DNA from: Rhodotorula mucilaginosa | Taxonomy: Eukaryota > Basidiomycota > Microbotryomycetes > Sporidiobolales > Sporidiobolaceae | Reading direction: 5' to 3' | Assembly (NCBI GenBank): GCA_034406715.1 | Contig: CP137879.1 | Span: forward strand, 614,588-678,587 | DNA length: 64,000 nucleotides | Notes under the pieces: model-generated | Databases searched by the model: none | Told to the model about the DNA's origin: nothing | What the model saw: only the letters and a program-made list of their open reading frames with translations | In this document: piece by piece, positions 57,531 through 64,000 of the stretch | Layout of the letters: the number at the start of each line of letters is the position of its first letter | Numbering within the stretch: position 1 is the stretch's first letter | Program-made: the position numbers and the translations under genes

Positions 57531-58361
57531 ATGTCTGGTGAGTCGTGGCCGCTGCGTTCACGTGAATCCGCTCTTCCTCGCTCTTCCGAAGCTGATCTCT
57601 TTGTTCGATCCCTTGCCGAAACAGCCGCCGTCGCTGCACCTATCGCCGCACCTGCTTCGGCTTCTACTTCCCGTTCCCGATCGAGACCGCCCCGGGGAGC
57701 CGTCGGATTGGGTCACTTTCCCGAAGACGATGTCGCCACTTCGAGCCGCAACTTGATCGAATCGCTCGCCAGGTCCTTGTCTCGACCGAGGGGACGCACT
57801 TCTCCGCCACCGTCAGCCACCGTCGTCGCTGGAGCAGCAGTGCCGGGACAAACGAGGGAGCAATTCATCGCTGCGAACGGCGGACACCCGTGGGGTGCAC
57901 TCGGAATGGGATCCCCCGCCGCCAGTCCGTCTCCTTCTCGCTCGCCGCGAGGTCGTCAAACTCAAACCACCTCGACCAGCGTACCGCCCCGCCGGGAATG
58001 GTCCGTCTCGCGGCGGGAATGGACCCACGCAGGATCGACCAGTCCCGCGGCCGCTGTCGACGTCTTGGTCTCGTCCGTTGGCGACTTGATCTCGACCACC
58101 ACCTCTTCGACCCGCTCGACGCCGAGCAGCAGCCGGAGTCAGAGTCCGGAGCGGCGAGGACGGGCAGGGCTGGCGGATCAAGACGAAGGATGGAAAGCGT
58201 CGACCAAGTCTTCCAGGAGCCGGAGTCGCTCCGTTTTGGCCAAGGTCCGCGGCATCATGCGGTCCTCCTCGTTGTCGCCGCGCGGAGCCAGCAGCGTCGA
58301 CCTCCCGAACGTCGAGGACAGCGAGCTGTTGCTGGAGAAGGAGTCGAGCCCACGGAACTGA
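57531..58361 (+). CDS. Hypothetical Ser/Arg-rich protein
   Basis: Single open frame of 276 residues from ATG 57531 (MSGESWPLRSRESALP) to TGA 58359-58361. Contains EADLFVRSLAETAAVAAP, NLIESLARSLSRPRGR, VDVLVSSVGDLISTTTS and a Ser/Arg-rich region KSSRSRSRSVLAKVRGIM, which could be a phospho-regulated basic segment. No family recognised. The ATG sits in a GGTGAGT context that could also be a splice donor of an upstream exon (57322 onward), so the start is uncertain. Confidence 0.55.
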   Translation: MSGESWPLRSRESALPRSSEADLFVRSLAETAAVAAPIAAPASASTSRSRSRPPRGAVGLGHFPEDDVATSSRNLIESLARSLSRPRGRTSPPPSATVVAGAAVPGQTREQFIAANGGHPWGALGMGSPAASPSPSRSPRGRQTQTTSTSVPPRREWSVSRREWTHAGSTSPAAAVDVLVSSVGDLISTTTSSTRSTPSSSRSQSPERRGRAGLADQDEGWKASTKSSRSRSRSVLAKVRGIMRSSSLSPRGASSVDLPNVEDSELLLEKESSPRN

Positions 58362-58753
58362 GAGCATGTTCGATCAGCCTAGACCACGCGCGCACATAGA
58401 TCTGATGAATACCATGTTGTTGCTCTCATCCTTATGCGTCACCTTTGCTGTGTGACTGAATAGGGCGTGCAGTGGTCGAAGGGGGAACTGGTATAGCTGT
58501 GCGAGGGGTAACAGCTACATGGCGAGGGCAGAAACGGGTAGTATTTCGGTGTGGCGGAATCAAGCTTTGTTGAAAGTGCAGGACAAGTCATAGGCGTTGC
58601 AAGTTCTGTGCTTTCTCCGAGCCCAATCTATTCAGCCCCAATGGGACAGGCATGAGAGTAGCAGGCTGCTTTATCCATAGTAGGCCTTGCCCCAGCTGCA
58701 GCGAATGAGAAAGATTTTTTGCATTCATCAAGAGAAAAACGCTCAAACAAGCT
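58362..58753. other. Convergent 3' intergenic region
   Basis: 3' flanks of the Ser/Arg-rich gene and ALD-W member 11; GC drops on entry to the family gene. No gene seen. Confidence 0.4.
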
Positions 58754-59885
58754 TCACTCCCACCGTGCTACAGGGATGTAGGCATTCCTCATCCCTCCGG
58801 CTTGACAAGTCTGCGCTGTACTTGCCAGAAGTCGGCCCAGGCTCTGTCGGGATGTCCACTGGTCTCGCACCGGATCATAAAAGGAACCCGGACTGGTGGC
58901 GCTTGTGGCGGCGGGATCACTAGGAGGACCAGCTTGTTGACTTGTTGCGTACGGTGTCAAGGCAGGAGGTTGCTGTCGAGGGAGGGGATAATGGCAAAGG
59001 GGTGGTTCCCTCACGTCAGGCTTCTGCTCCACTGGTGACTGGACGCCGTGGACGGAAGCAAACATGCAGAAAAGCAACGTACCGGCGCACCTACACCCCG
59101 GAACACTCCTTCTTGTCCTGGTTCATTCTTATGTCTGTTGGTTTTCTGCAGAAGCAAAAGCAGACAAGGCAAAAGCCAGCTCAGCTTGCGGTACGCGGCA
59201 ACAATGGAGGCAGTTTCTGCGTGACCTACTGCTTTTCTTTCCCTTTGCCTTGTGCTTTGGTGGAATTTGCGATACTTTAAGCACAACTCCTTGATTTGTG
59301 GACGCCTACCATTCTGGAAAAGTGTGTTGATGGGTGAGTCATGGAGTTCCAGAGTGCGTGATAGCTGGGTGACATACTAGTACTGACACAGCTGCGTCAT
59401 GCCATCGCTGCCTTGTGGTTATTTGCTGACGTGTCTTGATAGCTTGCAGAATGTCCTCAATCTCACGAATAAGGTCCGTACCGACCTGGCGGTGAGATTC
59501 CCAGCGCCGTGTTATGCTCAGAGCGCCGGAATCATTATTATTGGCTCGCAACTTGATGGGCTGGTTTCGGTCATACGCATCTGCTTGGTTGTAGAGACAA
59601 GCAAGCATGTAGTCTTCATAGGCTTTCCACTCCTCGAGTGCGCCGCACTCCGAGCACATGGCCTTGACTTGATCGAGAGCCTTGGTGAGCGGCCCGTCTT
59701 TGTTGCATATGATGTCTCTGAGACATATCCTCCTGTAGGGACGCAAAGAGGTCTGAGTGAGCTTGCACAGTACGGACTCCGCTGACCAAGCAAGCAGTCA
59801 AGCCGGTCCGGTTAGGACAAAATTGAGGGAGGAATGAAATGTGGGCAGACCCGGCATTTTGCCCCGCGTGAGCTGCCGTCGACAT
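58754..59885 (-). CDS. ALD-W family member 11
   Basis: Exons 59378 to about 59740, 59203-59313, 59083-59145 and 58754-59038, phase 0, aligned exon by exon with member 6. Core: CLRDIICNKDGPLTKALDQV, KAMCSECGALEEWKAYEDYM (member 6: CLRDIVNNKEGPLLEALDRM). Exon 2: IKELCLKYRKFHQSTRQRER. Tail: FYDPVRDQW and ending NAYIPVARWE. The start is not settled: ATG 59885 (MSTAAHAGQNAG) has the promoter element at family spacing but needs an intron to about 59741; the exon homologous to the alternative member 6 start has no ATG. It is the only member outside the 6-42 kb zone. Function unknown. Confidence 0.7.
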
Positions 59886-60589
59886 GGCTCTTCTTCAGGT
59901 ATTAGACAGCGCTCGGTGACGGTGAAGAGGCCGAGGGCAAGTGACCGAAACAAAGGAAAGAAAGCCTGGGGAAGCAGCCGTGCGTGCTCGAGATCTCGAC
60001 GGGCACCGTGCGCCGGACAAGCCGCGGACTCGCTGGTAGAGCATGCTCAAGGAAAAGCAGGGTCACTCAGCGCGATACCAGCTCGTGATGCTGTGTTCTC
60101 GTGCTTGTATGCGGTAGTGAGCGCCGGTTCCTGTGGCAAGGTGTTTGCTGATCCGGCCGGCGGCGAGACCAAAAAAGGGGTTGCGCGCTTGAGAATGCTC
60201 TGTCTTTGGGCACCTTTGCCTTTGATGCTCTGGCTCTGCCTAGCGATGCTCCGTTTGGCGAGCGGAGCCAAAAGTCGGAAAGCCGAAAGCAGCAAGCCAT
60301 TCCGGACCAAGACACCGACAGCGATGTTGTCGTGGAAACAAGCTTTTTAAACATGTTTCCGCGGTCCGCTGCGGCGCTGCTTCCAGGAGACGTTCGGTTC
60401 GCACGCGACGGCTATGCTGCTGTCAAGACCGTGGAGGTAGGCTTGGCGAGACGAAGGCGAGCGTGTCCTGTGCGAAAAGATCCAAGGTCTTTGACGATCA
60501 ATCAGAAACCCCGAGCTGTCCTTTGTTTCGGCAAGGAAGCCATCCCCGAGCCAGCGATCAAAAAAATCAGCAGCCGAGAGTAAGCGCTT
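59886..60589. other. Intergenic region upstream of member 11
   Basis: Contains the promoter of member 11 on the left. Open frames in the rest have no usable start codon and no recognisable similarity; part may be decayed sequence continuous with the decarboxylase relic. Confidence 0.35.
60014..60027 (-). promoter_or_regulatory. Family promoter element CCGCGG-N5-CCG (member 11)
   Basis: Plus strand CGG ACAAG CCGCGG, identical to the member 6 element, 129-142 bp upstream of ATG 59885. Confidence 0.82.
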
Positions 60590-60960
60590 TGTACTGGGGG
60601 GGCCAGGATATCCCAGCCGGGGCAGCCGCAATCGTTGACCCCTTGCCGCCTTCTTCCGGCCGGGACGCTAGCTCTGCCACAAGCTCGTCGTCGCCTTTGA
60701 ACTGCTTCCCGGGTCGCACGCCGTGGAAGCAGCCTCGCCTCCTTGTCGTGGCGATCTCCGCCCAAAGTCGATTACGCTCCAACGATGATAGCAGCCGCCT
60801 TGTTGACGCCTGCAACTTGGACGCCGCCGAGTGGCGTCTTCCGGAACGGGCCAAGGGTTCGGGATACAGGGGTCCAGGACCTCGAGGTGGCAAGTTTCGG
60901 CAATGGTCACTATCGCGTAGATCGGCCGGCTGTGTGCCCGCGCGTTGCCGATAGTTGCGA
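60590..60960 (-). pseudogene. Relic of the PLP-dependent decarboxylase
   Basis: The minus strand parallels part of the intact decarboxylase (36.4-36.7 kb): the 15-mer GATAGCAGCCGCCTT (plus strand) is shared, followed in both by TTGACGC, with GTCTTCCGG about 60 bp further and ATCGACTT-GGG and a GACGAGCT segment at matching relative places. Frames are broken and no catalytic lysine region is present. Confidence 0.65.
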
Positions 60961-61282
60961 GTCTTGGTGCGAGTCGTTCGTCTCGGCTCAAGCTGAAGCG
61001 ACCATCGCATGGGAGAGCACGGGCGCCGGCGGACTGAGCGTGTAATAACTTGAGCAGTCCGAGATTAGCCAGCAAGCGTAGATCTGGGCGAAAGCGTCGA
61101 CAAGTCAGAGTCGAAGAGGAGCGTAAGCCGAGAGACGTCGACTTCTCTCCAACAACTCGACTCGGCTGAACTCGGTGCTGCGATTACTGCATAAAGGGTG
61201 TACTTTTACCCGGACTCTAGTCTAGCCTGGCCAGCGACCGCCCCTCGCCCCCTTCGCTTTGGCAGGTTAGGAAAAGGAGGCG

Positions 61283-63328
61283 ATGCACGAGTCGGAACGG
61301 CATCCAGGCGGCGACGCACAGGGCGACAGCGAGGGCGAGAGCGCGGGCGTAGACACGACCGCAGACTTGATCGCAGGATGGCTCGGCGGCGCAGGCGAGT
61401 CTCCCTCTCCCTCGTAGCTCTCGCCGGTCTCGCTCGCTGACCTCGTTCTCCTGCGTCGGCAACAGTCGGCGTCCTGGTCGGAAATCCCTTCGAGGCGAGC
61501 AGTCTGTTACTGGAACTACACTCTGTATGATGCGTAACTAACGAATGTACCCACCCGCAGGTGCTGAAAGTCCGCCTGCAGACCCAAGACTCGCACGGCA
61601 GCTCGTCGTCGTCCTCCTCGACTCACCCTTCGCACTCTAGCAACTCTGCCACCGCCTCGAACGCCGCCCCGAAAGCTCCCGCCACATCTCATGCCTCACC
61701 TCGAGTCGGCAAATCTTCCTTCTCGCCTTTACCCTCCCCGGCTTTCCCCTTCCCGCCGCCGCCTGCACCCGCTCCGAAACCAGCCAGGACAGCAGACGGC
61801 ACCGGTCGATTAGTCGGTCCGACGGGGTCGCACCCTCCAGCGCCTTCCAAACCGGGCATCTTGTCGCTGTACCGGTCGGAAGGGTTCCGGTTCTTCTTTG
61901 CGGGCACGGCCGGTCCGATTCTTGGATTGGCGTTCATCGACTCGGCCTTTTTCGGCCTCTACGGGCGCATGATGTGGGTGTCGCAAACGGGCTTCTTTGT
62001 GTGTGTGTGTGTGTGACTGACCGGAACCATGTACCCCGCGCGCAGGCAAGCGTTTGGCCAGGATCGACAGGACCCCAATTCCCTCTCGCGGGTCGCGCTC
62101 TCGGGAGCAGCCGCCGGCGCCATGTGCGCCATGCTCGAGACTCCGGTGCGTAACCCCCCTTTTCCACAGGCTGCAGCTGCAAAGAGATCTTGCCTCAGGA
62201 AACCTCTGACATTTTTTGCGCCCGCCTCGCCTCGCTCGCGCGCAGATCGAAGTCGTCAAAACGCGCGCCCAGGTCGAGTCCATCCCGGGCAAGAAACTCG
62301 GCTCGTTCAAGATCGCGTCCCAGATCGCGCGCAAGGAGGGTTTGCGAGGGTTCTATATTGGAGGGTTGATGACCGCGGTGCATGATGGCATCTCGAGTGG
62401 CATCTTTTTCTTTGGATGTGGGTTTCTCGCCGGCGTGGTGTTTTCGCTTTCGCATGCAGTTCGTGAGACTGACTGTATGCGTCGCTCGACCGCAGATTTT
62501 GTCTTTCGACGATTGTTGCGCGGCGAATCGCCTTTCCAAGCTGCGGCCCCTTCAACAGCGACGATCACCACGTCGACGCCGACGCCAACGCCGGACGCGC
62601 CGCCGATACCGTCACCCTCCGGAATGGGCAACCTCGAAGTCTTGCGGATCATGCTCGCGGGCGGTCTCGCGGGTGCCCTCTCGGCCATCGTCCCGTACCC
62701 GTTCGACATCGTCAAGACGCGGTTACAAACGGCCAACTTTGCGACTCGGGCACGAACGAACCCGGTCTCGTGGGCCGCTTCGGGTCCGCAGGAGGGGACG
62801 AACTTTACGTCGAACGCGACGCCGTTTCATACCCGTCCGGCGGCGCCGAGTGGCCCGGCGGCCGAGCCGGCGTTGTCTTCTTCCAAGAGCTCGTCGGCAT
62901 CGGAGAAACCCACCGTCCGCTCGCTGTTTCGAGGGATCCACGCTGAGGGCGTCGCGCAGTATCGGTATCGCTACCCCTCGACGTGGGTGTACCACTTCCT
63001 CTCGACGCATGTCTTTCACCGCCCGCGAACTTCTGCTCTCGGTGGTGCCCACCCGACGACCGTCTTGGACCCGAGGGCGGAGAAGTGGTCCCTCCGCGTG
63101 TTGGGGTTGGGAGGCTTTGCGAGGGGGATCCGGCCGACGGTGGTTAGTTCTTTCGTGGGCAGCGCGGCGACCATCAGTGCGTTTCTCCCTTCTCGCTTCT
63201 CTTCCTTTTCTCATTGGCGAAGTTTTCTCTCTCGAGCGGGTGCTGACTCGCGCAAGTTACGTGCAGCTACGGTCGAAGTGGCGCTGCATCTCATGGGCGT
63301 CAACGGCGGCGGTGGCGGCGTCGGCTAG
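61283..63328 (+). CDS. Mitochondrial carrier family (SLC25) protein
   Basis: Inner-membrane solute carrier with three repeats and their signatures: PFEVLKVRLQTQ, PIEVVKTRAQ and PFDIVKTRLQT. Start MHESERHPGGDAQGDSEGE (ATG 61283); exons 61283-61394, 61466-61494, 61561 to about 61973, then 62043 onward to TAG 63326-63328. Other carrier features: ADLIAGWLGGAVGVLVGNP, ALSGAAAGAMCAMLETP, GFYIGGLMTAVHDGISSGIF and IMLAGGLAGALSAIVPYPFD. Long Ser/Pro-rich inserts separate the repeats. Introns 1 and 2 start with GC (GCGAGT, GCGAGC); only those donors keep the carrier signature in frame. Substrate not assignable. It is the last gene before the telomere. Confidence 0.85.
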
Positions 63329-63925
63329 TCATCGGTTCATGCCGAACGCTCGCTTTTCCGATCGCGCCGACTTGGGCGACGCTTTCTCGCAACAGACACT
63401 CCCCCCTCTACATTCCTTCCCCTCCCCTCCTCTCCCATCATACACCCCCTCCCGCATGCCTCGCCGGTCATTCCGCTCTCCGCGCAACTTCTCGACCTCG
63501 GCAGCACGCTGGCGGTCGCTCGCACTCAACTCTCGCACATGGGATGGATCCGCCAGCCGGTTTCATATCCAAGCCTGTACCGCCAAAAAAAGGAAAGCTG
63601 CAAACTCTTTGCATCTTGTATGACCACAGCTCATGTAGACTTTCTCGCATTCCTCTTCCTTTCGCAAATCATTCTTGCATGCCGCACCTATTCTCCGTCG
63701 CTTGCTGCATGAGGCGATCGGTTTGGCATCGGTTTCATGCGGTAACAGCAGCCGGACAGCTGCTGTCGATGTCGGAGAGTGGCTCAGCCGGTTACGGTCA
63801 TCGATTCTGACTACAAGGGACCGACAAACTCGGAGATTGCTTTCGAATCGAGCAGCGTGACTTGTTGCCGCGCGCGTACCGCGACTGCGTGACTGCGAGA
63901 CACTATGGAAAGTGGCAGTCTTGTC
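63329..63925. other. Telomere-proximal non-coding region
   Basis: About 600 bp between the carrier gene and the telomere. No helicase, retroelement or repeat typical of subtelomeric X/Y-type elements is visible. Confidence 0.5.
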
Positions 63926-64000
63926 TTAGGGTTAGGTTAGGGTTAGGGTTAGGTTAGGGTTAGGGTTAGGGTTAGGGTTAGGGTTAGGGTTAGGGTTTAG
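63926..64000 (+). repeat. Telomere, (TTAGGG)n
   Basis: Twelve tandem units to the window edge: ten TTAGGG plus two 5-nt TTAGG variants (second and fifth units), ending TTTAG. The G-rich strand runs 5' to 3' toward the end, as at a right chromosome end. Confidence 0.97.

Noticed and set aside
6647-60027. Transposon origin of the repeated genes
   Set aside because: No reverse transcriptase, transposase, terminal inverted repeat or target-site duplication is visible around any member; the repeated unit is a spliced gene plus promoter.

Overview
The window is the right-hand end of a eukaryotic chromosome: the last ~75 bases are TTAGGG telomere repeats, running toward the end in the orientation expected of a right telomere. 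GC-rich sequence, genes split by many short GT-AG introns (often with an ACTAAC/CTAAC-like branch site), Q/S/P-rich proteins and the best-matching protein families all indicate a basidiomycete fungus, most likely a Pucciniomycotina yeast (Rhodotorula/Sporobolomyces-like). The lineage is inferred from style, not from a database search.

Layout. 0-6 kb: 3' part of RCL1 (ribosome biogenesis), a striatin-like protein without WD40 repeats, and COX16. 6-42 kb: an accessory zone in which ordinary genes (an R3H-domain pseudogene, a UIM-like hypothetical gene, two small membrane-protein genes, GPI2, a truncated cyclin L beside a broken V-ATPase subunit H fragment, and a PLP-dependent decarboxylase) alternate with ten members of one gene family I do not recognise. 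42.7-58.4 kb: a housekeeping block with mitoribosomal mL44/MRPL3, a PQ-loop-like membrane protein, Brix-domain SSF1, an arrestin-like adaptor and hypothetical genes. 58.7-64 kb: an eleventh family member, a relic of the decarboxylase, a mitochondrial carrier gene that stops ~600 bp short of the telomere, and the telomere.

The main discovery is the unrecognised family, called here the ALD-W family after its recurring core (A-[L/F]-D/N ... invariant W ... L). Eleven genes were modelled (members 1-11). They are less GC-rich than their neighbours. In ten of the eleven every intron lies in phase 0 between reusable exons. The proteins combine helical ALD-W modules, a short [L/I]-x(2)-[A/I]-x(3)-Y-x(2)-W module, a basic segment and Q/H/P-rich tails. 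Three tandem pairs (3/4, 7/8, 9/10) and one distant pair (6/11) show ongoing duplication.

All eleven carry the same 14-bp promoter element, CCGCGG-N5-CCG, in either orientation about 100-165 bp upstream of the ATG. I saw no other exact copy by eye. The element has the form of a Zn2Cys6 regulator site (CGG-N5-CCG overlapping a CCGCGG palindrome; TCCGCGGA is also the ascomycete pleiotropic drug response element). The family therefore looks like a co-regulated, expanding, uncharacterised gene system in a subtelomere. Its function is unknown.
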